Assembly: GCA_963931925.1 (NCBI GenBank)
Contig: OZ007567.1
Span: 86,787,101 to 86,851,100, forward strand
DNA from: Onchidella celtica
Lineage: Eukaryota; Mollusca; Gastropoda; Systellommatophora; Onchidiidae
Length of the DNA stretch: 64,000 bases
Reading direction: 5' to 3'
Made by a program: the position numbers and the translations under genes. This document shows positions 20,528 to 34,494 of this stretch, in pieces; position 1 is the first letter of the stretch; every line of letters begins with the position of its first letter. The notes under the pieces are model-generated. The model saw nothing but the letters and a program-made list of their open reading frames with translations, was not told where the DNA came from and made no database searches.

Positions 20528-21864
20528 TATAACTGCACATGAACATTTAGTGCATTATAGGAACTTTACGAAACTAATGTCAAAACTTAAGTCCAGGAAG
20601 GAGTGCTATCACCAAATGGCGCGATTCTGCAAAAATGGCAATGTCCCGCATAGTAATTATGATGTAATATAAAAGAGCACCGAATTGAGCTCAGAGATCT
20701 ATGCATTTCATTCATTCTCTCTATTGTTTGGGCGAGCAATCAAAAAGTCATCCATCAGTGAGAAAGTGAACGGCGCAGTCGAATCGAACCCTTGGGATTT
20801 TCTGGAGATGTGCTGAATATTGGCTGGTTGGACCACACCAAATGGGTTACGGCAGTGCTACACATGTTCGATTCTGTTCATATATTCATTTTGTTTCTAT
20901 TCTTCTTTTTCTTCCTTCCTTTCCTTAAAAAAAAAGATTTTATAACCAAAAGAAGTGCATAAAACACCGTGTCAGATGCGGGATTGACCACGGGGAAGGG
21001 ACTTTCCTGATGTTAAAGGCTTCTGAAGTGAATGACAAGAACTGGCTTATAATATTGAAAAAGTACAAAATTTCGAGCATTGCGGTACCAAGTACAATTA
21101 TTCAGCCCTTCACTCAGAAGAGTCGTGACTTGGTGATAAAATAATTATCCTATGTAGACCGAACTCTTTTTTCAGGAATGGGATTAGACCGTTTCCACTT
21201 TTTCCCTAATGATAAGATGAATATTATGAGGTGTTCTTATCCATGTCTCGTTATGGACTTAAACACAGTTTCTGCAGTACGTAGAATTGATACTAACTTG
21301 AAGAGTACCAGTTTATATCTTCAAGCATAACCCGGTTAAAATGTTCTCGCTGTTGTTGTCTTTTCTAAATATCCATAATGATGCCTTAGGCAATGACAAG
21401 GCAGATCTGCCAGGATTCCAGGAAGTTCAGACAAGACACTGATACAACAGCAACGTCACGTCACTGGTTATGACATAAAAATAAGAAAATAAATTGGTGT
21501 GGGAGAGCAGCAGTGCAAAATTATAACCTTTCGATTTTTTAATTCGAACAACTATCAATAAATTAAAAAATAATGTTTATAAGGGGGGAAAAAAGCAGAC
21601 CTGGCTGTCTAAAACTGTTTAAAGAAGAAAAAAACATTATCTGTACTCCGCCTTAATATGCAAGACCACTGAATATACCATGATTCAGGCAGTTTCGACA
21701 GCAATTAGTTTTTCAGGACCGAAAAATTTGACGAAAATATTGTTTTGCAGTGATTAGATCTGGAATGCTTCCATTACCAGATCATTGGTAAATATTCTAC
21801 GATCATTGACAGTGTGAAATGCATTTGTTTGTTGGGCATTTAGCTAAGAATTTAGAACTTTGTA
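20528..21864. other. Noncoding, no gene seen
   Basis: Mixed AT-rich sequence. Nothing on either strand rises above short chance reading frames. Confidence 0.5.
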
Positions 21865-22120
21865 TATCGTCGGATATTTGCCACATTGTTGTATTCGACA
21901 TTTTGACGATTTTGAAGTTTTGTCATAAAAGTGGTTCTCGCATTCCTTATTTCATTACCGGTATGTATAAGTCTCCTCTCAATCGGTTAAAAGGTTTTCG
22001 AGATATGTGTTTGTGACGTAATGTTTTATGCATTTGAGCCGTTTTGCCGACTAAACTTAATCCTCTTTTTCTCGAAGAGGCAAAATGCACATACAACAAT
22101 ATGGAAAACACCCGACGATA
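21865..22120 (+). mobile_element. MITE family 3, copy 1 (TATCGTCGG termini)
   Basis: The terminal inverted repeats are 30 bases long with 26 matching. The left end begins TATCGTCGGATATTTGCCA and the right end, read inward, TATCGTCGGGTGTTTTCCA. Both continue into ATTGTTGTAT. The interior is noncoding. A second copy lies at 63022-63269 in the opposite orientation and shares a stretch of about 25 identical bases containing GTGACGTAATGTTTTATGC. The superfamily is not clear. A TA target is possible, since both ends adjoin TA. Confidence 0.8.
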
Positions 22121-25106
22121 TTCTAACCACCCTATCTTAGGCAAATGACCCATATTTCCATCCAAATTCTGACCAGCCTGACTCTTCTTGAGAAGTCACC
22201 TGATTAGGAGCACCCAAAAAAAAAAAAAAAAGGTGTTAACAATCGAAAAAGGCACACATCCAATTCTCTCTATCTCTGCCCTAACCCACCCCCTCAACCC
22301 ACACTCCTTTACACTATAATTGTCTTTTGATGTCGATTTTGTGAACAGGAGCGAGTAAACGATGCCTGTTATCAGACTCTCTGTCTTTCACGTGTCCATT
22401 TTTTAGTGGGCAATCTGTCCATTAGTGGAGCATTTTCTTTTCTTTTTTTTTTTTTTTCAAGGTTCTTTCCTGTTTTTAGAAACCCCTGAAAGTGTCTTTC
22501 CGGATAAAAGCCGTTCAGAGTTTTAAATGGCTCACTCCGATCAGTAAGTTGATACGAAGTTAACTTGGCTTTTTGCCTTGTACTGTTACGTTTTAATCAT
22601 AGTTTTTTATGTTTATTCACATGTTTATATATTAATATTAAATTTTCTAGAAAAAATCGTTTAATTGGACAATTGTGGTTGTTCTTGACTTAACCATTGC
22701 TGTTATCATGTGTTTTATTAGTAACGGGTGCTGTCTGTTATCCGTGAAAGGTCCGTAGTCCGATCTTAATAATAACACGTTTTTGTTAATGTAGGCGCCT
22801 CTAATTTAAAAAAAAGAAATCAGCAATAAAAGAACAGGCAAAACACAATTTATGTAGGGCCACTCACAACCTTCCTGCTCTCTTCAAGAAATGAGGCACA
22901 GATACATTAGGTCCATGTACAATAATTGGTTTGCAAAAAGCAGGATGCTCGTACTATGTTTGTTGAGGCCAACCAGCTCATGTCAAATCTAAATATTTGA
23001 TGAACTTCATAGTAGGGATCATTTGTACCATACAACGGAAATCTAATCGGGTTGGAATCTGAGACTCGAAGAATAATCATACTTCTAAAAACTCGGTTTT
23101 CAGGAAGGCCGGCGATGGCAGAGAGCAGTGTTATCTTAACTGCCCGTTTTGTGGTCCTGGACAATGACGAAGAATGGGGATATTAGAAAAAGGGGACGGG
23201 GGGGGTGGGGGTGGGGGGGGGGTCATGTTGAGTGTGAAGAATGAAGAAAACTATCCCACAGGGAAGAGCGAGGACTTTCAAGTTCTCTACTGATTATGGA
23301 TCAACTGAATACTGAATAAGCTATGACACATTTTTAGTACCACTGAGCATTTGAATGTCTTTCGCCCGTTGCCGTGGTGTGAGTGGGATATCTGCCAAAC
23401 TTCGCAGTGCTGACTCCGTTGGTCTGCGGTAGCCTGGACCATCTCACAGCTGGCAAAAAGGATAGGTCTCGTGGGATAAAACGGATTGCAGTAGCTGTTT
23501 GTTTGATAGATGGAAAGCACTTAATGGAAGTAGCATTTACGACCTGATTAAGACGCTTTAATTGGCAGTACAGGAAACGTCTGATTATTTGTATAGTATC
23601 CAGCTTAAGGGGCCCCCCCCCCCATTGTATGCTAGACAAAACCTTGGCGCCAAGCTTCCCTTTCCCCTTTGTACGATATTCTGAAATTTTAAATGGCATT
23701 TTGCACGAACTACTTGATTGTTCCATTAAAATCGTAATCTGAATTTGATTTTTATATGTTTAATCCTGCACCTTATTTTGTTGGAAACATATACGTGTAT
23801 GTAAAACTTAACTCTTTAATTTATTGTCATAACTGAACAGCGTGGGTTCATTTTACAGATCCCCTCACCCCAGCCCATTCCCTATCTACCCCAAACCCCA
23901 TGTACCTGTTTTCTATAGGCTTGAGGTAATCCACCCCCGCCCCCCCCCCCCCCGCCCCCCAACGCACGTACTTTATGGATCGCCCCGAAGCAGGCAGTTC
24001 CTGTGTGGTCACTCAGCTAACCTGTTGATAATGGAAAATGAGAACTGCAAGACAGTCCAGGTACTCAGGTGTAGCCACAGATTGTGCGCAGGGATGTATC
24101 TAAGTTAACGAAGCACTGTGTGGTACAAGCTGTAGTTTCGCTACTGATATCCTCACATAATTATACGAGTATGCTAGACTACCATATCATCACTTTTACT
24201 GCTACAGTCAACACTCATGCCATTTCGGCAGTGAGATTCAACTAAACCATTTACAAGTGGATCCACACATCCTTTTTGTTATAATACTGAACCAGTATGG
24301 CCATAACCATCATTGGCGCTGCAGACTTCAAAGGTTTTTTTTTATTATTTTAATTTTCCCTTCTCCAAACATCAATTTTAATTGACGATGTAAAACATTA
24401 ATATTTTGTAAATTATAATGCTCTGTTGCGTTAACTGAACCCATATGTTTGGAGACGGGCCTTGAGCAAAGAATCACATTTTTTTGATATTACATTGACC
24501 ACATATACGTCTACTGTCTTGGCGGATGGCTACATACCTGCATGGTCTGTAGAGTACCAGATTTTCCGCTTGACGAAAAGGCAGCTCGTGTCTGTAAAAC
24601 ATTCAGCTGGCTGCCGGATGATGAGACCTTTCGCTCCAGATAGGGCACCTCTCATCTTGAAGTTAGAATTTGGTCTATATATTTATATTTTGACAATGTA
24701 AGAGAAAAATATATTCAAAGTTTCATCTGGTCAGTAAGGCCAATTTTTGTGAGTTCAGACACCGTTATGTAATGGCTCAATATCATGCTTTGATCACCAG
24801 CAGCCCTTGCTTCAGTTTAAGCCTAATCCTTGTGTGCTGTTTTCTTTATCATTTTTATTATCATTCATTTTGTTAATTACACAAACTACAGAGGTTGCTG
24901 CGCCAGCGAAACTGATAACAGCGAGGGGAAAAAGTGCACTGCACAGCCTTATGAGAGTGGATGGGTACGATTAACCAGACTACTGCCACAATGAGTATTA
25001 CTGTGTTCTACTGAGGGTTTGTGAGATGCAAAAATTAATGGTAACCTTAGCTGACGGCAGTACTAAGGTTAACTTGAACGTAAAGTTAAGAGCAGACTCG
25101 ACAAAA
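22121..25106. other. Noncoding with homopolymer runs, no gene seen
   Basis: It holds A and T runs (about 22216-22230 and 22441-22457), G-rich runs at 23197-23222, C11 at 23613-23623 and a C-rich run at 23937-23960. The minus-strand frame at 23334-23726 is 130 codons but crosses a poly-C run, has low-complexity neighbours and resembles no known domain. Confidence 0.5.
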
Positions 25107-25330
25107 TGTGAGTGGATCTGACGAAATCGGACTTAAGGTGAAAGACCAAATCCCTGAGAAGACCTCTCCATTTTTCTATGGAAATTGAGATTTGCTCACA
25201 ATATGAAAAAATCGCCATTTTTCTGCACTCCGTCTAAATATCGTGCTTGAAATCGCATATTTTATTTTGATTTTTTTAAAGGGGTGAATAAATTTTCACC
25301 TTTAGCCCAGTTTTGTCAGATCCACTCACA
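25107..25330 (+). mobile_element. MITE family 1, copy 1 (TGTGAGTGG termini)
   Basis: A 224-bp element has a perfect 16-bp terminal inverted repeat TGTGAGTGGATCTGAC (25107-25122, complement at 25315-25330). The arms extend imperfectly to about 37 bases (32 matching) through GGTGAAA. The interior is noncoding and AT-rich, with the words ATTTTTCTATGGAAA and GCTTGAAATCG that are also found in the second copy at 49419-49613. No target-site duplication is evident. Confidence 0.82.
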
Positions 25331-25985
25331 AATTAGGAAAGACCTCAAAAGTAGACACATATGATATAGATATGTTCATAAAACGGAGGTACACGGTGTA
25401 AATGTACGACTGATGAATGGATAAATGAATGAATGATTAGATATAATGAAAATGTGTGTAAATTAAAATAAAGGGAGTGACGTGTTGGAAGAGGACGAGA
25501 AACAAAAATTGAGATTAAAGAAAATTATCGTTATTGTTGCTGTGAGTGTGAGTGTGTTAACAAAAAAATGCCAACAATGGGAAAAAAAAAGCACAAAGGA
25601 AATAATAATATAAAAAAATAATTTTTAAAAAACTGGGGCGGAAGGGAAGATGTTTACAGGGGAGCACAGAAAAGAGGACAGAGATAGAGAGGTGCAAAAG
25701 AGGGCTTCCTTTTTTTATGACAAAATTTGGATTTTAAAAAAAAATGCTAATACTGATTGGCATACTAGGAACTCGGGCGGAGAGACAGATACGCGCTGTG
25801 GAAGATACAAATAAATAAATAAACCTTGATCTTGAGTGAGTGGCACAGGGAGGAAGGTCTAGAGGAAATCAGACAGAGAGTACACAGTTTGAGCGAGAGG
25901 TAGATATTATTCAGAGAAAAAGATTGGGGAAACAAAAGAGACATCTCAGCCAAAAGGAGTAAAGAAAATCGTTCATGAATGATAC
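25331..25985. other. Noncoding, no gene seen
   Basis: AT-rich and A-rich sequence leading into the purine tract. No supported reading frame. Confidence 0.5.
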
Positions 25986-25989
25986 TGGG

Positions 25990-26200
25990 TCAGCGAGAGA
26001 GAGAGAGAGGGGAAGGGGGAGGTACGGAGGGAGAGGAAGGGAGGGAAAGAGAGGAAGGGGAGAGAGAGGGGAGAAAGAAGGATGTAGGGAGGGTGAAGAG
26101 AGACAAGATGGGTAGGAGGGAAAGAGAGAAGGGAGAGGAGAGGGGGAAAGGGGTGGAGGGAGGGTGGGGGGAGAGAGAGAGAGAGAGAGAGAGAGAAAAC
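25990..26200. repeat. Purine (GA/GGA) tract, about 210 bp
   Basis: The + strand is almost pure purine, ending in a clean (GA)n run at about 26171-26196. Overlapping long reading frames on both strands (Arg/Glu/Gly on one, Ser/Leu/Pro on the other) come from the repeat. Confidence 0.9.
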
Positions 26201-26657
26201 GAGAAAAAGCAAGAAATGTCTTGGAAAAATGTAAACAATAGCTAAAACCAACACACAAGGCAGTGTAAAATCGGGCTGAGAGCGTTGGAGCGTACGATAA
26301 ACAAACTGACGTACGGACAGGGGGTCTTGCAAACACAACAGACATTCAAGAACAACAAGAGAAAAAAAAAATGTAGTTCAGTGGGGAAGACAAACAAGTG
26401 AGCGGCTGGCATCAGCTGAGGCTCTCATAACTCGTCTCTTGACATTTAAGATAACTCATGATACGTTCATTAAGAGAGGAAACAATTTGACCAAGTGATG
26501 TGGAGTGACACTGGCCTTCAAGTCAATGTGCATCTCCTCTGGTCGACACATAAATGTAGGCAAGATCATCAGGGGCGGAGTTTGATTTCTCAAGGGGCGG
26601 GGAGAGGGGCCGAGAGGAGATTGGTATTTCAGTTTTGATTTGGTTTTCTGTCTTGTT

Positions 26658-26660
26658 CAT

Positions 26661-26714
<54 letters not shown>

Positions 26715-26920
26715 CCTTTTTTCTGTCTCTCACTTTTTTCTCTCTCTCTCTCTCATTCTTTCTCTCTCCTTTTCTCCTTTTCTCTGTCTCTCTCCTTCTG
26801 CCTGTCTTTCGCCCACTCTCTTCGTCTCTTTCACTGTCCCTCATTTTTTCTCTCTTTTTCTCCTGTTCCCTTTATCTCTCCTTCTCCCTCTCTATCTCGG
26901 TCTCTGTCTTTCTCTCTCTG

Positions 26921-26971
<51 letters not shown>

Positions 26972-26990
26972 CTCTCTCCTTCTCTCTTGT
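26658..26990. repeat. Pyrimidine (TC)n tract, about 330 bp
   Basis: It has clean (TC)n blocks at about 26658-26714 and 26924-26967, joined by T- and C-rich sequence. The 138- and 165-residue Ser/Leu frames here are repeat translations, not genes. Confidence 0.9.
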
Positions 26991-29900
26991 CACGTATCCT
27001 GTTTCACTTTCTGTCTTCCCCCTTTCAAGTATTGCCTTCCATTCATTGTAGCATCTGTCTCTAAGCCCTGTTTCTTCATGTCATATCACGTCCACCTTTC
27101 CTGCTTCTTACCAACAATCTATTTCTTTGTTAAGTAATGTTTTTAACTTTCTTTACTCAGTGTTAAGTACAACCATTTTTTTTCACTTGAACAGTTTTCT
27201 TCTTTACTTTTAACATCCTTTTCCTATAAACTTTAAAGGAACAAAACATTTTGTAGCCAAGAATACAACATTGTCCTTTTCAGGAAAATTGGAGAATGTC
27301 AATTGGAAACACAATACCCAGAAGACAAAATAGAGAACAGCAAGTATTTCTCCTTTCTTAACATTTTACCACTGATCACCACTGTCTCCTTTGTCTCTCT
27401 TACTTTCCATTCCTACCTCTTTCTTCTTTCTCTCTTTTCGCTCTCTCCCTCGTTAACTGTGAGCTCTTACTTATGTTTCCACGTTTTTTATGTCTTTCTT
27501 CGCTATGATTACCCTCAGTTCTCCCAGATCGAGCATGTAGAGAGCAGAAGCGTACCGAGAGATTTAAAAAATGATAGCAGGGGAGGGCAAGGGAATCCTC
27601 CCCTTCCCCTCCCATTCCAATCAACTATATTAAACGTGTAACCTGTTTCATCCGAGGATTTTTTTTTTTCCTGTCGCTTTACTATCGCTGGAACAGTGGC
27701 TGATTCTCCACCCACTCCTTATTCTGAACCTCCCCACATCTCAGCCCCATCACTTCAACCCCTCTCCACCTTCTACCCACCCCTCTCCTCATGCCCGTAT
27801 CGTAATCAACATGTTGACCCGGGGTCATCGCTTGAAGAGACCCATTAAAGCAACATTCCGTTCTCCCAGAGATCAAGAAGCGCCCTTCACCGTGAGCATT
27901 ACAACCTCACCGCACATGCTTCCTCCTCGATCATCTCGCTATTTCATATCGATTTCATATTTTAACCAACGCGTATTCCCTCACAGTCTCCAGCTCCTTC
28001 CTTCCCACCTCTGCAGCAGTTACATCCACTCTCTGTCCTCCTGCAATGACATCCTCACCAGGCTATTAAAATTTTGTTGAGTTAACCATTTATTTTTAAG
28101 TCGTCTTCATTTTATAAATCTTATTTCACCGTTTTTTCTTGAACCTTTTAAGTATTGTTCTTGCAATTTGTGCGTTTTTTTATTCCTCCTTTTGTCCTTT
28201 ATATTCCCTTCCTTCATTCTATTTCCATGCTCGTTTGGCCGCTTCTCTTCATACTCTTGTACGTCTGTGTTCTTCCGGATTCTTTTTTTTTAATGATTTT
28301 TTTGGGGGGTGTAAACATTCAAAACGCCTTACTTTAATAACCGCCCGATATATTTCAACTTCGGTAAATATCAGTCATTTAGTGTAAATACACACTATTT
28401 CTAAGGCCACCTTTGATCTTTTCAAATCTGCTGACACATGTACTTGTACTTTGATTTCTAGATTGTGACAATTTCATCCTCAGAACACGGAACGACTTCC
28501 CAACCAGACAAATGACATTAACCTCAGAAAACAGTCTGTATACAACTGCTCTCCTAGTTTTTCCCCTCAATTTTGTTTTTTAATTTAGTACTATAGACGT
28601 GAATTAATCAGGGAAAACTGATCCCTCTTGTTATTTAGCTCAATGTGAGTTTAATTGCCCGGCCCGGTGGAATCTCAGATTTCTATCATAATTATACCTT
28701 TATCAACAAATTTGAATGTAACGACACTTGGGAACAATGAATTTAAAATCTCTGTTATCTTAATCCACACTGAAACTCCTGTGTTAAAGTGGTGTCTGTG
28801 CAATTTACATCTGTAGTGCGACCCAAGGGTTCTGAAAATATTTAATAAAACCCACAGTATCTTTAGCTGATAGTAGCAAAGATTATAATGTCACCATAAT
28901 AATATCTCAAGAATGTTCGTTTTGAACGTTTTCGTCTGTGGTAATACAGTTACTACTCTTATACATCTGAATGAAATAACTTGAACGTCACGCTCGTTAT
29001 GATTTCAATTATTCTCCACTATCACTACCCACCAGACTGATGTACTGATGAAGCACTATAATATTTGCTATCCGGAATAGCAGTTTAAAAAAAAAATTAT
29101 TTATTGTGATGATGCATCATTAATTGCTACTGGGTGTTTTAGTCTTCCAGTGATGCACTGTTATGGCGACACAGCCTGTATCCCCTGTGAAATAATTCGT
29201 CGCCCTTTACTTGGTATTTTACAGATATTGGGTCGTTTACTCACACACCAGACTAACTAACATTCATGAAGTCAAAAGGTTGTCGATGAGTTCCATCTGA
29301 TGGTCGATTGAGTTGTCAACTGTTGGCCGTAGAGTGATATCTGAGACAGTGCGGCCGCTGCACACTCTTAATCAAATGATCATTTCCTGGTCTGACCGGC
29401 TGGAGGGTGGCTGGGTAAACCGTTATAATGGCTGCATCGCAAATATAATGTTCAGGGATGGGGGCTGGGAAAATTTGGGACTGGCAGAGACTGAGGTGGA
29501 CGATTCTTTCCATCCCGTCTCAACAATCATCTGGGATCAAACAATGGACAGTGATTTAGGGATTCTTAGTCACTGATGATCCGAGACACCAATGAAGTTA
29601 CCATGCTGTGAAAGAGCACAAAAAGATTTCATAAGTCTGCATCTGGTTTGTTCACTTTCTCGGTGCGAATGAACTGTTTTTATCAAATGCCAAAAGTCTG
29701 TCTTTCACTTTGTCTTTAACTTTCAGACCTCTAAGTTTTGCGACCCTCTGGCAAAGCGACATTATTTATGAACTCCTTCTTCTAAGTAGTTTATATAACA
29801 GACTTCTAGAAGTTGTGCCAGTCTCCTTTCGACGATTCTGGGCTAATGGCAGGATTTGAAATTCATCCATGTATGAAATTATTAAGAACCTGCAAACAAA

Positions 29901-32867
29901 GTAGATCATGTTGTCATTCATGTACGCTGTCAAAACTCCAATTTACTATAGAGGCTTAGAATGTGAACATGATGTCTGGGGTCTCCTTTCATCGCCATCA
30001 CCATTACCACAATCATCATCATCATTCTGTGCCTTGCCAACAGATGCGAGCGATCATTTCCTTCCACACACCCCAGCTTTGGCTTGAGCACTTCAGAGCT
30101 CCTTTTTTTTTCATGTTGTCAAGTTCTCCAGTGTCATCTGTCTTTGTCTTTCTCTGTCTCTCTTTCACAGATCTTTCTGCTGGTTACCAGGTGTTCCACT
30201 GGGTGTAGTCCGATGACGTACCCGATGAATTTGGAGAATGTTTATAATAATAATGTATCTATATTTATTCCTGCTTCTTCTAGTACTGGGTTTACAAGAT
30301 TGATAATCTCATTTGGATCTTTATGTTAACTGTCTTCCTTAAAAGTAGCTCTTTTGAGATCATCAAATTTGCGTAAAGTAATTTATTTTCAGTACCATTT
30401 CTGTGATAAAGAAAAGAATAGATCCGGAAGGCACGACCTTACTTCACGCACCTTTGATATCTCAAATATAATGCAGAAATTCTGTCTTGTCCTTACTCAC
30501 AGGTTGAAGCAAAACTTCACAGTTTATGATACCCGGATGACTGCGCCTCGTTTTCAACTCCGGAAATGCTGAAGCTTCGCCGTCTGGCGGAAGCGGCTAA
30601 AATCAACACAACGGATGGATCAACGGGTTGGAGGGTTGCTAAAGGCCCTCAATACGTCATTAAGGATCAATACCATTGCTATAAATCCCTGCCAGCGTTA
30701 TAATTGGCTTGATTGGAGTCACAAGGGGCGACCCCCGAATGGAACCGCCACCGTCTTAGCTACAGCCATGCACACATGAAGAGTTTTCTCCCCGCTTTCG
30801 TAAGAACTGAGTCACGAGAGTTAAGAAAACAGTTGCTCTTTTTCCCTGAGAAAAGTACGACCCCCTTTCGTTGTTTTCCTTGCTTGAGACCCAAACGTCT
30901 GGAAAGATCGATCCAGAGCTTTAAAAGCTTAGTGTTGTGTTTTGATTGCCTGATTGGGATGCATTAGAGATATTTACGCCGTCGTTAACTTTCTGTCCAG
31001 CGTGTTCCCCCACCATAAATTAATGAGAGATATAATATCAACTTCGTGAGATCGATGCCCAACAGGAGGGGAAGGGGCGGAAAACAACGATTGTTTTAAT
31101 GTAAACATGCCTTGATGTGTCTTCCTCGCTACTGAATCAGCTTGTCATGAGGGGTGGTGGTACGTGTGCAACAGGTTCAGTGGCGTCACCATCATTTTGT
31201 AGGCCCACACGTCAAAATTATTTGGGGGGGGGGGGGTCTCTCAGTGCTGGTAATGAAGTTAATGACGTCAAAGCCTGTGGGGAAAAGATTCGCATCTCCC
31301 CCCCTCCCCCCCCCCACCCCCACCACTGAACTCGCACTTTATGTTGTTTTTTTTTAATCTCCGTCATAGCTGAATTAGCTGTGTTGGAATACTGTATTCT
31401 TCCATTTCCGGTGCCGTCGCTTTCGCATTTCTTTCACATTTGTTTTAAAGTCAGTACCATTATCAAATTTATTATCATCACGAGTACATCAGATCAGATC
31501 ATTGGCAAGACTTACATGAGCACTCACATAACTATTTGCCCATCAATGTTATTCAAAGCGGTCGTAAAATCATAAAAGTCCAATTTTGTAGTTGAGAAAA
31601 AAAGAATGCTTAATTAACATTGACTTCAACACGCATATTATATTCCTTTAAAAATACAACAACTCTAAAACGAGCTGTGCATACATGTTCTACATCTGGT
31701 TTGACGTCACAAGTTTGACCTATGCAAGAGATCAGGCTCTCAACAAAGGTGAAAACAGTACATTAAAAACATTTCTGTAGTTTGTTATGGTTCATGGTAT
31801 ATATTTCTCTTGTCACGCACTTTTCTTTGGTCACTTCTGTGTGATAATATATAACAACTAGATGTCCTACCGGGCATTGCCTGGAATAAACAATCATGTG
31901 CTTCCTCCCCCCCCCCCTCTATCATATAATAAAAGTAATAAACTACAGTCTTGCTTCAGAACTCATGAGCACCAGAACACTACGCACCAAACTGAACGCT
32001 TGATACGGTTACTTTTTATGACATGCACAGCAGTATATGTTATTACGAAACAAACATGCAAAAATACAGATGTTACATAGCAATAAACATTTTTATTTTT
32101 TAAAACATACATGCTTGAAGTAAACAACTTTTAATTATAGCCATCATCTTCCTTATCCCAATTGCCACCTTCCTGCCAAATTTAAGGCCTGAAGAGTTTA
32201 TAGTTTGGTCAGTTAGTCATGCCAAAGGTTGCAAGTTACTGAAATATATTAATAGATAATAAACATTTGAGCTTTGCTAACCTTCTCATGCTGAAAACCT
32301 TTTCATAGTAACCCTGGCAGACAGAGTTCTGTACAAAACTATCTGGTTTGTCATGTGTGCAGCATTCTCGCCCAATTAATGTTCAGTGCAACCTAATTGT
32401 TGCTTCACATCAATTATCATTCAGTGTAGCATTAAATGGTCTCACAATCAACTTTCAACAATCCGAAGGAGTGATCGTTTTCTCTTAGAGCCCCCTGGTT
32501 CGTAGGTTTGATGAGTTTGACTTATGTGTTGAGGACCGAATCCGCAGGTGCAGAAGACGTGCAAAGTTTTAAAATATGCATGTCACTGTTTCATTGTGGG
32601 CATTTGATTGGGTACTGTAAAAAAGCACAATGAAAAGTATGGGCGACTTCCGTACATAAAAGATCGGTTTCGTGGAAAGCGGCCTTTAAGCAATGTTTTT
32701 CTTACTTTGGCAATGCTGGTATCACCTCCTGGGGTAAAAAAAAAAACTTTATCAAGCCATTCTCAGTGGCATTCAATCATTCATAGCTTCACAGTGCGGA
32801 AACGCATTTTTAGCCAGGTTTTTTTTTTTGTTGCTCCATTGCTGTTTTCTTATTTGTTCTCTGTGCG
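26991..32867. other. Noncoding, no gene seen
   Basis: About 5.9 kb of mixed sequence with a G13 run at 31224-31236, C-rich runs near 31297-31322 and 31907-31918, and a short ATC repeat at about 30010-30024. A compact GC hairpin CTTCGCC...GGCGGAAG is at about 30575-30593. Reading frames are short and lack any motif I recognise. Confidence 0.5.
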
Positions 32868-32892
32868 TTTTCTCTCTCTCTCTCTCTCTCTC

Positions 32893-32978
<86 letters not shown>

Positions 32979-33085
32979 TCTCTCTTACTCTGTCTCCCCC
33001 TCTCTCTTTCTCTCTCACTCTGTCTCTTTCATCTTTGTGTGTGTCTCTCTCTGTCTCTCTCACTCTCTCCCTCTCTATCTCTCCC
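32868..33085. repeat. (TC)n microsatellite, about 215 bp
   Basis: A nearly pure dinucleotide repeat to about 32973, then imperfect with CTCTGTCTC variants. Ser/Leu frames on + and Arg/Glu frames on - are repeat artefacts. Confidence 0.93.
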
Positions 33086-33312
33086 CGTACCAGTACCACT
33101 AATCTTCTGGTTATTGCTTTCCCATCTCCCCACCTCAGCTGCAACTCAAATTTTCATGTTGAAATCGACAACTCACTGAATAATCCAAAAGTTTCGCATT
33201 TACTTCAACAAATCGTTACTTGTAGTTGTTTGGTAACAAAAGTAATGAATGCTTCAAATTAACAGTGTCTTCACGTCACACACACTCAGCAATGCATTGA
33301 TACTACTGGGAC

Positions 33313-33467
<155 letters not shown>

Positions 33468-34494
33468 ACACCTGCATTGTATGTCTATCCGTATGTAAGA
33501 ATGTTTGGCTGAATAAGCCGCCTGTTTCCACATTGCAAAGCTTGATATTTGACAGATGACAGTTCTCTGTCCACCTTGTCAAAACACATCAGCAGCCAGA
33601 ATTACATACAGTGCCAGCGACAAGCACGGGGCAAAAATACACCCTACATATTGCGATTACACTGCTGAGCAGCGTCAGTACACCAGCTCATGGACTGTAA
33701 TAGATTTTGTTGTCGTTAATGTAGCTGTCATATCGATATTAATGATTACATTATTTTGGCCTCTGGGGCATGTTGGCTTTTTAGGGCAAATCATATTTTT
33801 CACAATGTCTTCATCTCTGAATATTTCAACTTGTAAACAATCTGAAGTGTTCCCAAATTATAACTAACACTTGAACAAAATGTTCTGACACCGAATTAGC
33901 TTCCGAGAACAATTAGTCTTCGTATCCTTTTTTTCTACCTACTTATTCTACCCCAGTCGACCTCCACCTTTTTCTCTATTAAAAGACGGAAGACATTTTT
34001 CCCATTGTTTGCCTTTTTTTATTGTGTGTTGTTTTTTTCTGACTCTGCTGTGTTTGTGTCTGAACCAGCCGTGGAGATATTAAACTGTGTACATCTCTTT
34101 CCCTTTTAGTTCAATTCACATTTATAACTTAAAATAACACTAAAAAAATCCCTTGTGCGTGACTTAGAATTTTAGCTGTGGAGATAACTGGATGTCCATA
34201 TGACGATCAAAGCTAAAATTCAAAGGCGCGATGTATTTTTTACTGAGATTACGCAGGAATACCAAAATTGGTTTGTCGGGCCTGAAGTAATAGCGATAAC
34301 AACAACAAACAAATAAAAACAGCAAGAGGGAAAAGAAAGACGTCAGTTGAAGAACAGGTGGAAGGAGAAAGGGGATAAGCAAGAAAAGATGAGGAAGATA
34401 GATGATATCGATAATACAAAGAAGATAGAAAGGAGACAATTGAATAGTAATATTAATTAAGAATTTTCAATGTTGAAATTGACTGAATGGCTGG
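33468..34494. other. Noncoding, no supported gene
   Basis: The + frame at 33556-33867 (103 codons) was considered. Its first half has balanced codon use, but I see no domain, splice context or homologue. It is left unassigned. Confidence 0.45.

Noticed and set aside
23334..23726. 130-residue minus frame
   Set aside because: It runs through a C11 homopolymer and has no domain.
26635..27137. Overlapping 138- and 165-residue Ser/Leu frames, and similar frames at 25911-26345, 32608-33262 and 55247-55696
   Set aside because: They come from (TC)n or (GA)n tracts; several frames are open at once, as expected for a dinucleotide repeat.
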